Shown: positions 33,868 to 43,330 of the stretch, in pieces
How the letters are laid out: each line of letters starts with the position of its first letter
Numbering within the stretch: position 1 is the first letter of the stretch
Source of the DNA: Diphasiastrum complanatum
Taxonomy: Eukaryota; Streptophyta; Lycopodiopsida; Lycopodiales; Lycopodiaceae
Length of the DNA stretch: 60,000 nucleotides
Direction: 5' to 3'
NCBI GenBank assembly: GCA_029204225.1
Contig: CM055100.1
Location: forward strand, 8,882,713-8,942,712
Position numbers and translations under genes: made by a program
Notes under the pieces: generated by a model
Told to the model about the DNA's origin: nothing
The model's input: the letters and a program-made list of their open reading frames with translations, nothing else
The model's database searches: none

Positions 33868-34948
33868 ATTGAACTTGATATCGGTTCAACACGACAGAAT
33901 GATATTGGTAGAGGAATGAACCACAGTGCGCGCGTTGATTTGATATTGTTAGGATGAGAATAAAATTTTCCACAAGCACATGTCAGAAGAGGTTGATATC
34001 GATTCAGCGTGCCTAAATGAATCCGACCATGCACTGTATGGGAAGGCACACGTCGATTCGATATCGTGAGAAAAAAAGAAAACAAGATGACTAGTGAGTT
34101 CAGAATGAAAGATCACGAAATCGAAATATGTAGAGTGGCGACCATATTTATAGCCAATTCCTATTGATCACAGCCATACATTTGTCAAATAATGAATTGA
34201 GAAACACAGCCTATATTTATCCACCAATCAGAGTGAGACAAGGCTTTTCAAAATTTTCAAAATTATTGGAGGGTATTTCACATGGTCAAAGCTCGATTCG
34301 ATAGACTCTTCATACTATCCACAGCTAAGGAGAATCTATTGAGTCAAGTTTTGATCATTCATATTATCTTCCAATATCGGTTCACTCTCTGGTTTTCACA
34401 TTCAGTATATGCACATCAATTTGCTATTGGGTGAAATAATGGTTGTTGGAATTTTTCAAAATTATTATGACTGGATATAAAAAAAGGTAAGATATTTATA
34501 AGTTAACCTTGTCAATTTCAGCAATAAATTGTGGATGTGACCATACTTTTGTAGAATTAATTGTAGATGTGACCATACTTTTGTTTTAATTAATTGTGGT
34601 GGTTATTATCCACTAATCATTTTGAAGAAAGATTGATATTTAATTTGATTTGATTGACAAGCCTCTGAATATCTCAAAGTAATCATCAGCATAATCCGAG
34701 CCTCGGACATCCAAACCACCACGTTTTCAATCATTTCAGATTTTTTCTATATAAACAGACAGATTACACTAAAAAAAATTTGTTTAAATTTCTTGTCGTT
34801 CTCTATATCCATGCAATATCGATTCAGCGCGCTTGAAGCAAACTTCCATTCGCTTTTGCTCGCGCGCGTCCATCCGCTACCAACTATCGGTTAGGTTTAT
34901 TTCAGGTATCGGTCCGACGCGCTCGACCTGACCTCTGAACCCTCCTAG
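33868..34948. promoter_or_regulatory. Element A divergent promoter with iterated RTATCG..GCGCGC motif
   Basis: This gap separates the FLDPYDR gene (leftward) from the H3-like gene (rightward). A leftward TATA box (GGCTATAAATATGG on minus, 34,140-34,153) and a rightward one (CTATATAAAC, 34,747-34,756) face apart. Motif copies on plus: 33,877, 33,993 (GATATCGATTCAGCGTGC), 34,371, 34,813 (CAATATCGATTCAGCGCGC) and 34,904. Copies on minus: 33,928-33,950, 34,046-34,066 and a partial at 34,290. The iteration in both orientations suggests a protein-binding site, either regulatory or transposase-related. The role is inferred. Confidence 0.6.
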
Positions 34949-35815
34949 GCCAAGGGACAGAAGAAGAGACTCACCCTAGCTCAAGGATATTCGGAAGCTA
35001 CAGAAGACCAATAATCTTCTGATTCCAAAAGCTCACATATAGAGATCCATCAGACATGTTACAAGAAGTCTATCTGCAGATGTGAGATGGATTGTAATGG
35101 CAATAGAGGTGCTGCACACTGTATATGAGGATTTTCAAGTGAAGTTTTTTTCAGATACTATTGTTGCAGCTGTCCATGCCAAGAGGGTGACCATCATGCC
35201 CAAGGATTTCAACATTTTGTTCAGGATATGGGACACATATGACAAATTTGTAGAGTACTTTAGACCTGCTGCTTCCTCTCCTCCAAAACAAGATTCAGAG
35301 AGGAGAAAACGAAAGCAATCTCAACCATCCCGGCTTGTTTTTTGTATACACAGCGGGAGTGTTTCAAATAAGAGGAGGTCTCATGACCCTCCTAATAAAG
35401 CGAGGGATTTTCCAAAGCCATCTCCTCTTGATGAGATTCTATTTGCTAGGCAATATCCTCCCAAGTCTCCTCCTAAGTCTCCTTCTTCTCCTCTCCTGCT
35501 AGATCTTCCTCTCCTAATAAATCTCCTCCTTCAAAATCTTTGTCTCCCCCTATCCCCATAAATATTAGTTCTCCACATCCTGTTCTAGAAAATGATTTAG
35601 ATGATTTTGTAAATGTAAAGGTAGAATCAATTTTGAATGACAATTCTTTTTGTGGTTTATCTGTATTACTTCCGTCACCCCCTACAATTGCCTTTGTAAA
35701 TACTCCTCAATATGTACAGTATGACCAAATGTTGAACACATATCTTAAAGCTTTAGGTCCTATATGTGAAAAATACAAAAAATATGCTTGGTCAAGGCCA
35801 AATCCACGTATATAG
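34949..35815 (+). pseudogene. Histone H3-like gene of element A
   Basis: From 34,986 the frame reads DIRKLQKTNNLLIPKAHI, a stop at 35,040, then RSIRHVTRSLSADVRW, EVLHTVYEDFQVKFFSDT and AVHAKRVTIMPKDFNILF. It aligns without gaps to the H3 alpha-N helix, alpha 1-3 and loop 2 (canonical EIRK.QKSTELLI, HAKRVTIMPKD). Histone H3 pairs with H4 in the nucleosome core. The N-terminal tail is not recognisable beyond a KGQKKRLTLA block with a frameshift. After the fold comes a long tail: RRKRKQSQPSR, SPPKSPPKSPSSP, a frameshift near 35,500, an acidic segment (LENDLDDFVNVKVE) and a stop at 35,813. Such a tail is unlike normal H3 variants. Confidence 0.75.
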
Positions 35816-35817
35816 GA

Positions 35818-36424
35818 TGATTACACATGTGTGGAGCCTGTTCCCACATGTGAAATTAGTGTACTTGTCATGTACCATAATCATATAGGTTGTACATATA
35901 ATCTAATTCAAGTTCTAGTGGCTAAAAAGGCCAAAAACTAGTTTTCTAGTCATATGACACATGGCATCAATCTATTGATTGCATGAGCCACATCCTTAGG
36001 TTAGGTGTCACATCCCATGTGTAGAGGACTGCTCACACATGTGGAATAAGCTGAAGTAGGCAAATTTTGACTTCTAGAAGGTTTCCAAATAGATCTCCAT
36101 ATAGTAGAAAAATGGACCAAAAGTGGTCAAAATAGAAAGTTTGATCCAAGTGTCAATTTTGCATGATGATTCACCATATGACAAAACATCCTCACATGTG
36201 TGAGATCTGATGCATGATCAGTACCTCGAGCTCCAAGAAGTGTATATATAGAGGCATATTTGGCCATAATCAATAGGAAACATCAATCTTGATTTTGGAA
36301 GCAATTTTGTGTCAATCTCTCCATTTGTCTTCATTTGTTTTGAATGTTTTGAGTTTATATCATAGTGTACCTTGTTTTCAGGTTGGAGTCCATACTCTGA
36401 CAGGTTTTCACACGTGTGAAACCA
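35818..36424. repeat. 607-bp right segment of element A
   Basis: It matches 55,808-56,414 at roughly 90% with exactly equal length. It is rich in near-palindromes of the type ACACATGTGT (35,823, 35,848, 36,017, 36,035 and 36,193), and the end carries TTTCACACGTGTGAAA (36,406-36,421). In both copies it directly follows the H3-gene stop region, and the homology extends about 55 bases into that coding end. That favours a conserved element terminus over an independently inserted solo LTR. The matching left end was not found. Confidence 0.7.
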
Positions 36425-36459
36425 GCAATTAGGCAGCATAAAATGCAAAATGAGATCAT

Positions 36460-36973
36460 CTGAGCATGGAATTCACTAGTCCATATTCTAAAATTTTAAG
36501 TGCAATAGTTTCCTTTACAAAAATTATTCTATGCACCTTATTAAAATTATGTCCTCCAAGAAAATGAGACAGAACCTTGATTGTCATAATCATTGTCTCA
36601 CCATGTTGATGAAACTTTGAATGGGCAATACTAATCTCATTATTCTTGAAGAACTTCAGATAATGCCCCAGTGCATAATCTCTTGAAAATTCTCCTGCAA
36701 AAGATCTCTGCCCTCCTCGACAAATTGCAAAATCATCATCAAAAATTGTTTCCTGAAATGAAAAAATCCAAAGTAAGCTCCAGTATGTAACCTGACATAA
36801 CGAACGCTGAATAGACAGTTGGTTTTGGAAAACTAAGCTAACTTTGAATTCTGAGAAACTCCTCTTCAAAAGGTAGATCATCTTCTTTATTAAAGAGATT
36901 TGAAATTCTCTAAATTATCACTAATACCAAATTTATGAAAAAAAGAATGTAAACTAGAATCGAAATTAGACAT
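36460..36973 (-). pseudogene. Element C FLDPYDR-family gene, 3' end lost
   Basis: It starts at ATG 36,973 (MSNFDSSLHSFFHKFGISDN). After a frameshift, DDLPFEEEFLRIQS leads to a donor at 36,843. An acceptor TTTCAG precedes exon 2 from 36,752 (ETIFDDDFAICRGGQRSF, YALGHYLKFFKNNEISIAHS, HRIIFVKETIALKILEYG). These line up with element B's SLSNYLKCFVNKEICIHYSK and YKIIFAKRDIVIKVFGYV. The FLDPYDR end is missing because the sequence switches to the terminus of element A near 36,460. Function unknown; the divergent pairing with an H3-like gene repeats that of element A. Confidence 0.65.
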
Positions 36974-37847
36974 TTTGAGCAAAAAATACAGATGTGAAAT
37001 TCTCAATATCGCTCTCAAGCGCAAAATGCAGGTCAGACAAGAAACTCAAGGCAATGTGCGCTCGAAAGAGATATCAGGAAACAGGGTATCGGATCAGAGC
37101 ACGTGTACAAAGATCAGAAAAAGAGGTGTAGGAGAGGCCAATCGATGACAAAATTGAACTTCATCCATTTCTAAAATTTCCAAATTAAATTGCATTAATG
37201 CGATATCAGACCAAGCAATATCGGTTCCAAGCGCAAGTAAGTAAACTGAACATAAACAGTGGAAAGGGCGCGCTTGAAATCGATATCTGGGTAAGAAATA
37301 AAAAATTTGCGTGAAAATTCGCGTCGAAAATGGCCTACTTATAAAAAAAATTTGCACGTGTGGAGGAGTTCCAAAGCGACATGTAGAGCATGATTCTTCA
37401 AAAATATTTTGTCATACAAACAATGATTGATTTGACATCTATCACGTGCAGAATGACACGTGTCCAAATCTGATTCGTGCATGTTGCCAAGCCCACGTGG
37501 CCTCATAATTGAGTCATAATTGTCAGTACAGACAATACACGTGGACCAGTTAGATAATGACATGTGTCATCAGCCTTTTTTCACACATGCAAAAATTTTC
37601 TATCGCTCTCAGACGCGCTCTCTCATCGCAAAATAGTCCGCCTTCTCACTGTGCACTTGAGACCGATACCGCTATGATTCCAATATCGCTTTCGAGCGTG
37701 GATCTCTTTCCTTCACATATTCTCTATCTATCTTGCGCTCGGATGCAATATTTAGTTCTGGTATCGATCTCAAACGCCTTTTGGTCGCAAATTTTTTTGT
37801 TTTCATTCCCTGCGCTTGGGTTCAATTTTTTTTTTTTAATTTTTAGA
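36974..37847. promoter_or_regulatory. Element C divergent promoter with the same iterated motif
   Basis: Copies of the RTATCG..AGCGC motif on plus: 37,003 (TCAATATCGCTCTCAAGCGC), 37,084, 37,215 (GCAATATCGGTTCCAAGCGC), 37,601, 37,681 and 37,759. On minus: 37,056-37,075 and 37,268-37,287. Outside these motifs the sequence has little similarity to the element A promoter, so the motif appears to have been kept selectively. A TATAAG-like leftward signal lies near 37,336. Confidence 0.6.
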
Positions 37848-38480
37848 ATGATGGCTAGGACCAAATCCACTACCCGTGCCATAACCACTATACAGCCATC
37901 ACATGCTTGTGTTCCCCCTAGCACTGGCCATAGATATGGCAAAAAGCAAGTTTGCCTAAGGGAGATTAGAAGACTCTAGAGATTAATTGAATTGTTGATC
38001 CCTAGAGCTCCTTTCAACTGATCTGTCAAGAATGCCACTCTGTCATTTGGGCTAGATGTTCGTTTTGCCGTGAGAGCCATGCAGGCCTTACAGGGTGCTA
38101 CAAAAGACTTTCTGGCCCAGTTTTTTGAGGATACTTGTCTTTTGGCCGTGCATAGTAAGCTTGTCACCATCATGCCAAAATATTTTGTCATTCTCAGAAG
38201 ACTTCTGGTCTGCATGTGGATAATGCTAGCACCTCCAGAGACCTGCCTTTGGATAGAACAAACTTGCCGAGTACCTCTAGGAGAAAAAGAAAATAGCATG
38301 TTCCCAAGAAAGTTGGATCTCAAAGGCCAGCTGTTTCCCTTCCTCCTAGAGTTATCTTTGCCAAGAGACCCCACATCGTCTTGAGCTCTGAATCAAATGC
38401 TGGAGAATCTGATTCAAATCGAGAATCACCCTCTCCTCCTCGTGTTATTCGTCTCCTCAGAAGGTTTCTTCACCAAAAGT
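37848..38480 (+). pseudogene. Histone H3-like gene of element C (MARTK tail)
   Basis: The frame begins MMARTKSTTRAITT at 37,848, like the H3 tail MARTKQTARKS. A variable stretch leads to GKKQVCLREIRRL (alpha-N region). In the same frame come a stop at 37,977, IELLIPRAPF, a stop at 38,019, LDVRF, QALQGATKDFLAQFFEDT and LAVHSKLVTIMPKYFVILRR, matching H3 alpha 1 to alpha 3 without gaps. Both stops sit where H3 has Gln or Arg and fit C-to-T changes (CAG to TAG, CGA to TGA). After the fold a frameshift leads to a basic Ser/Pro tail (STSRRKRK, ESPSPPRVIRLLRRFL) like that of element A. It is a decayed histone variant gene. Confidence 0.78.
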
Positions 38481-38539
38481 GATGATTACCCAAGAAGAGA
38501 ATATGATCTTGCGCAAGGTTATTTTGATTCTGACCATTA

Positions 38540-39642
38540 TAACTAGTACGTGACTTACTTAGCTAATAGAATTGATTTTCTCGGCAATTGTTTTGATTTC
38601 TTTCTTCCAGATTCACATAGAAGCTTTAGATTAGGTCCCCAATTTTGTGCCGAGTTGAAAGATAAAACATTAGAGATTACAGTTGTAATAGTAGAAGCCA
38701 GAGGATCCTTTTTGCAGAATAGTATTAATTCCGATTCTCATGGTGTAGTTTTTGTTGTTAGTCCATTTTTTATGGGAGCGATGCAAAATAAGCCGATTTT
38801 GATAAGGCTGTATATTTCATCAAATGCAGTCTAGTGGCAAAATTTTATTTGATTCTATATGAAAATAAGTAAGGATTGCTCATTTGTGTTTGTTGCTTTA
38901 ATTTGGATTGTTGCAATCGGCATTGCTTTAATAAGTTAGGATTGCTTTAATTTTTATTTTGATTGTTGCAGCCGGCATTGGAGCCTGAACATTCTTTCTG
39001 TAAAGAAAAATAAGGAGGGAGTATCAAATTTTCTATGTGTAAAAGTAAAATCGAATGCTCATACACATAGAGAATTTGATTTCCTACTTCTTGATGTCGT
39101 TTGAGAAATACCGACAACGACAACCTCAATTGGAGAGATAACCATTAAATCTCTCAAGGTATATTCAATTTATCTCTGGATATGCATGTATTTTTTTTAG
39201 TTTAAATCTATCATCATAGCATAAATAAATTTTTTGTCATAATATTACCAAGTGTCGTTCAATATACTGGATGTCTATAGCAAATAGACGCTTTCAGTTG
39301 TGCATGGTTTGTCTTGTACGATACAAAGCTCTTTTTTGAGTGGTATAATTTACAAGTGGATGTAGATATTGAAAAGGTAATATTTTGTTCATTTGTTATT
39401 CCTTTCATTCTGATTCATATTTCTTTACTATCATTCTTTGTAATTTGCTGATTCATGTGTTTTGTGATGACAGTTCACTCTTGAGCTGTATACACCTGAC
39501 GATGTATACTTTTCCAATATAGAGGAAGGCGATATTATAGCAGAGAGGCCTCTTGTCTTAAAAGACATAGAAGTCCTTCCCGAAATAGAAGAAGGTGAGA
39601 TTATAGAAGAGGGAACTGTTCCCTTATCGATCAATTCCTAAT
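38540..39642 (+). pseudogene. Element C unknown multi-exon gene
   Basis: Exon-like pieces are joined by plausible splice sites. An acceptor TTCTTCCAG near 38,611 precedes a coding-like block with ADFDKAVYFIKCSLVAKFYL, whose donor AAG|TAAGG lies near 38,870. An exon near 39,272-39,379 reads QIDAFSCAWFVLYDTKLF. Intron 39,380-39,472 follows. The last exon reads FTLELYTPDDVYFSNIEEGD and ends in an acidic repeat (EEGDIIAE, EEGEIIEEG) and a stop near 39,642. Frames slip within the first block. I recognise no family. It could be a separate gene or a 3' extension of the H3-like gene. Confidence 0.45.
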
Positions 39643-40013
39643 ACTGATACTGAAAATATAGAAAAATTTACTGAATAGAGATCCATTTGTAAATAGAGAT
39701 ACATAAAAAAAAAAAATACAATCATTTTACATGTAAACAACCTATTTACGGGGTCTTTATTGATATCAATATAGATTCTTACAATCAAGTTGTGTCCATA
39801 GTGTAATATTGGAATGCAATTCTCTATATTGATAAGAAGAGATGATGATGGCATGTATTTGCTAATAGTGAAGTTTAGTCTTTTTTTATAAGTTGGATTG
39901 TTTCACCAATATCTCTCTGTATTTGATCTTGAGCTCATGTCTTTTACATACCAACATAAAACTAATACAAAGTGAGTTAGTACAGAGATTGTATCAGAAA
40001 GTCTTGATTGAAA
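39643..40013. other. Intergenic, no gene seen
   Basis: AT-rich spacer between two convergent unknown genes of element C. It holds a 14-base A run near 39,704 and nothing else recognisable. Confidence 0.4.
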
Positions 40014-40499
40014 CTATTCATTACGAATCAAGTGTTTACAGTTACTTACGAGTTTACCATTGAAAATGAATCTGAAGTCTAAAAGTACATCATCTTGTAG
40101 GAGCAATAGTTCTCGCTTGGTATAATTTAGACTCCAATCTTCTTCCACCTCAACACATGTCAAAACGACATCATTGTATTTAATCTCAATATTTTTTCGT
40201 TTTGAAGGTCCGCTGACTTCCAAGCCTTGATCGAGGGGCACCCATTTACCTTTATTTTTTTTCCATCTTTGATAATGGAAGCATAAGCTCAACATTTGTT
40301 TTTCAAATTGATAATGGAAGCACATGGAAGACATTTTGATTCTGCATTCTATTTCTCCATCTGATCTTTTGTCCCAGCCTTCATCCATAAGTTTAGAAAA
40401 TAAACTATCTGATAAATTTTTGCATATAAACATCGTTGGGGTTTTGTGTACATTGCACTTGAAAAGAAATCCACAAATATATTCAAGGAAATAAACCAA
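40014..40499 (-). CDS. Element C unknown gene (about 160 codons, open)
   Basis: An uninterrupted minus-strand frame ends at 40,014. Features are FLFKCNVHKTPTMFICK near the start, a Cys/His pair repeated as CFHYQFEKQM and CFHYQRWKKN (a local duplication of GATAATGGAAGCA on plus), then IEIKYNDVVLTCVEVEEDWS and LLLLQDDVLLDFRFIFNGKL. The composition is protein-like throughout. The true start is uncertain because an intron may lie near 40,500. It is convergent with the multi-exon gene to its left. I do not recognise the family and infer only that it belongs to element C. Confidence 0.5.
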   Translation of the reverse strand: MVYFLEYICGFLFKCNVHKTPTMFICKNLSDSLFSKLMDEGWDKRSDGEIECRIKMSSMCFHYQFEKQMLSLCFHYQRWKKNKGKWVPLDQGLEVSGPSKRKNIEIKYNDVVLTCVEVEEDWSLNYTKRELLLLQDDVLLDFRFIFNGKLVSNCKHLIRNE

Positions 40500-40574
40500 C
40501 TCAATCTAACTGTTTTTGATCTTGTGCTTATTTTTAATAAATTTTTTACATATTATATATCTTGTAACGAAACT

Positions 40575-40669
40575 ATTCTGACACTGCAGTATCTGGTGCA
40601 ATAAATTCATCACTTTCAAAAATAGGTAATGGAATTGAGACTATTTGTCCAAAATCTCCTTTTGTATAT
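40575..40669 (-). pseudogene. Tail of a further minus-strand gene, cut by an LTR
   Basis: The minus strand reads TKGDFGQIVSIPLPIFESDE then FIAPDTAVSE and a stop. It is coding-like but only about 30 codons long and is cut by the LTR fragment at 40,670. It may be the previous gene's upstream neighbour. Function unknown. Confidence 0.3.
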
Positions 40670-40773
40670 GATTTTTCAAGTAATCTGTTCTTTGATCAAT
40701 CTTGTGCAATCACAACACCTCAGTAGATCCTGTAAGGTGTGTGCTGAAGTTCACACATGCTAAAAACTTCACA

Positions 40774-40787
40774 TGGTATCAGAGCTT
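40774..40787 (+). other. Copia III primer binding site
   Basis: TGGTATCAGAGCTT directly follows the LTR end AAACTTCACA and is complementary to initiator tRNA-Met. Confidence 0.92.
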
Positions 40788-41559
40788 CATGCTTTGAAGA
40801 GGTCAAGGTGTATACATTATTAGAACAACAGTGCTTTTGCTTGCAAAAACTCGGATTTGGGAGAGGAATTTAAACTCGCTGACAAACAAGCCATTTGTGG
40901 ACCATAAGTGGATCAAATCAAGCCTGATCTGCTCCAGCTAAGCCCTGTACAGACAGAGAGCTCACACGTGTGAAATCAACCATCTTTGTTTGAGTGCTAC
41001 TTCTCAAGGAATGATCCACATTTGATATTCTATAGCTTTTTGGATAGGTATTGAAGATAAGAATGTGTTGCTTGAGTTTCTAAATAGATTTGATTTGTTT
41101 TTAGAAATTTTAGGCAATCAGAGAGTTTGAGAGAGTACTCATCTCATGGGATATGCCAAAGTGAGCACACATCAGTTCTTTTCATCAATTTCTTCAATTT
41201 TCGTTGTCAATCAAGTAGATTTAGATAGAAATGAATTTTATGAGGTCTTACACTTTTCATTTCACACAAATTATTGTGTTTGAGTTGAAAGTAAGTTCCT
41301 AGAGAGTTTATTAGCTCTTTGAAACCCATGGGAGAGATAGACTTCTTACTTGCATGTGCTTCATTTCTATGATTGAAGCAAGATCCAAATTCAAGATGGT
41401 TTGATTTTTTTTTGCTGAGAGTTTGATCTCACATTCTGTTGCTAGATTTCATAGGTTGGATCAACATTATCAGTGTTAGATCCTAGGTTGAGATTGCAAG
41501 CAACATTTTCAACTCCATCTTTGTCATTACTTGAATTTCTCATAGAGAAGATGTTTTCA

Positions 41560-42672
41560 TCTGGTTCACATTTCTTGGAGCATAGTGAGAGATTAACATC
41601 TTCCAATTATGCAATGTAGAAGATTAGAATGAAATCATTATTGATTCTATAATATGTAATGGACATTGTGAGTGGAGTTGAGGATGAACCTGCAACACCT
41701 AATGAAGCTGCAACATTCAATAAAAGAACTAGAATTGCCCTTCATTTCATAAAAATGAATGCTACAAATGATGTTAAGAGAGATCAGTACATGCACCACT
41801 GCCAAGGAGGCTTGGGACACTCTAAAAACAATCTATGGAATCAAGAATGCTTCTAGATTGCTTACACTTAGAAACCAAATCTTTTTAAGTTATCAAAGAG
41901 TAGATGAGAGGGCTTCATCATATGTAATGAGAGTCAAGAACCTTCATCAAGAGTTAGCTGGTATTGGAGATCCTCTTAAGATCACTGAACTTGTTCAAGT
42001 AGTCCTCAATGGACTTAGAGATGAGCATGACAATGTTGTGCAGACTTATGCTGTTAGGGAGGAACTTCCATCCTTGGAGACACTGCAAGGTGTTCTCATT
42101 GCTAAAGAAAGCAGACAAGAGAACAAGATGTTGAGGATCAACAGACTTTCATTGAAAGATGGTGGAGATGACAAAACACTCTTCATCAGAGACAAGTCAA
42201 GAGGCAAGGGCAAAGGTCAACAACACTTCAAGAAGGACAAATCCAAAGAAGGTGGTGAGGATCAGTCCTCACAAGTTGCAACATCTAGTGGCAAGAAGAA
42301 GCTATCAAAGATCAAGTATTTTTTCTGTGGCAAGAAAGGCCACTATGCATCAAACTGTTTCAAGAAGAAGAACCAATCTAAGCAAGCTAACCTTACTAAT
42401 GAGGAAGAGTGTAAGGGTGTTGAGAGTGAAAGAGAGGATTCTTTAATGATGTCTAGTTTTTCATCTTTTCCTTTCATGAATGAAGAAGTCTGGTGGATAG
42501 ATAGTGGGGCTAGTTTCCATATATCTAGTTCTAGAAACTCTTTCACGAGTCTCATGCCATATCTAGGTGCAAAAAAATCAATCTATACTGCTAATGATGT
42601 AGATTGTAGAATTGAAGGAATAGGTAGTATTCCACTGTATGCATCGTCATCAAAATCTTTCTGCTTCTCATA
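41560..42672 (+). pseudogene. Copia III gag and protease
   Basis: Gag-like sequence begins near 41,560 but a stop near 41,650 and a frameshift near 41,780 break the start. From 41,759 a 304-codon frame shows REISTCTTAKEAWDTLKTIY, ASRLLTLRNQIFLSYQRVDE, VVLNGLRDEHDNVVQTYAV and a Lys-rich linker. The zinc knuckle is nearly intact (FFCGKKGHYASNCF, first Cys changed to Phe). The protease active site WWIDSGASFHIS follows, then SIYTANDVDCRIEGIGSIP. The frame ends in foreign sequence at 42,671. It preserves the protease block that copia II has lost. Confidence 0.9.
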
Positions 42673-42689
42673 ACCTGATCTTTGGTTAG

Positions 42690-43330
42690 AAATAGATCAA
42701 GTCTACCATTCTTGCCAATGTGGAAAAATCAACATCTACTTAATAAAAGAGATCCAAACTCACTAAGAACCTAATCAAACATCAAAAATAAGATATGATG
42801 AAGTTGTTTTCCATACAAAAATAGTAAGATACTGTATTTCACATGTGTGGATCTGAAAATAGCATAAAATAAACATTCTACACACAAGATTGCAACATAT
42901 CACCAATATAGTGCACCAACGGATAGATGAACCCAAGAAAACCATGTATAAGCATGAAATGAAATACGAGAGAGATAATATCTTCTCTTCCCATGAGCTA
43001 CATCCTTTTATAGCAGGTCCAAACCTAACTTCAAACTTTGGTTTCCCTCCATAATGAAAATCCCTACTATTATTGTGACTAAATTCAATGTCTCTATTAC
43101 TCAAATTGAATCTATAAAAAACTCATGTTCTATAGTTTCTCACACTTTTCAAATGTGTTTATTCAAATGATTTTAGACTAATATAACTTTGAAAAGTCAA
43201 ACTCTAAGTCTAATATGAAAATTGGCCTCAATTGTGTATTTGGCAATTTATCAAACTATGACCAATCTTGACTAAACTAGTTGAAATCTTTCACACTCTC
43301 TCTTTAAGTAGTTTATCTTAACCATAGAAC
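42690..43330 (-). mobile_element. Copia-like LTR (inverted relative of 13,225-13,765)
   Basis: The reverse complement shares TTTTTCCACATTGGCAA, TCCGTTGGTGCAC, and CATATTAGACTTAGAGTTTG with the LTR at 13.2-13.8 kb. It is a solo or truncated LTR. The CT microsatellite of the other copy is replaced here by a short CT-rich run. Bases 43,331-44,109 show no gene, apart from a phrase near 43,858 (ACATGAGATAGAACAAGTA) also found near 13,237. Confidence 0.6.

Larger units (their letters stand above)
21506..36424. mobile_element. Element A: multigene mobile element with H3-like gene, twice interrupted
   Basis: The span is inferred from homology with element B at 51.7-56.4 kb. It holds, left to right, the last transposase-like exon (+), the FLDPYDR gene (-), a divergent promoter, an H3-like gene (+) and the 607-bp right segment. 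A non-autonomous LTR element (21,548-26,383) and a copia element (27,385-33,132) interrupt it. Removing both leaves about 4.3 kb that is continuous and co-linear with B. The left end is truncated, since the upstream transposase exons are missing and copia RNase H abuts. No terminal inverted repeat or target duplication could be demonstrated. Confidence 0.65.
36456..40669. mobile_element. Element C: second H3-bearing relative, truncated
   Basis: It contains an FLDPYDR-type gene (-), a divergent promoter, an H3-like gene (+), a multi-exon unknown gene (+) and another unknown gene (-). The left edge is cut where the right segment of A ends. The right edge is cut by the copia LTR fragment at 40,670. 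It is clearly diverged from A, so it is not a simple recent tandem duplicate. The transposase-like gene and the 607-bp segment are missing. Confidence 0.55.
40670..42672 (+). mobile_element. Copia element III, 5' part only
   Basis: It runs from the last 104 bp of the LTR (40,670-40,773), through the primer site and leader, to the end of the protease region. It is the same family as copia II. The right end breaks off at about 42,672 in the sequence after SSSKS, and the left end lacks most of the LTR. Confidence 0.88.

Noticed and set aside
35082-35561. Viral origin for the H3-like gene (giant-virus insertion)
   Set aside because: Some large DNA viruses encode histones, but no other viral hallmark gene is visible and the neighbours are transposase-like and partner genes with spliceosomal-type introns repeated at three loci.
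34949-35815. Ordinary host H3 or centromeric H3 retrogene
   Set aside because: It is far too diverged from canonical H3, has a long Ser/Pro and acidic C-terminal tail, and a second copy occurs in the same element context. A centromeric H3 ancestry cannot be excluded.
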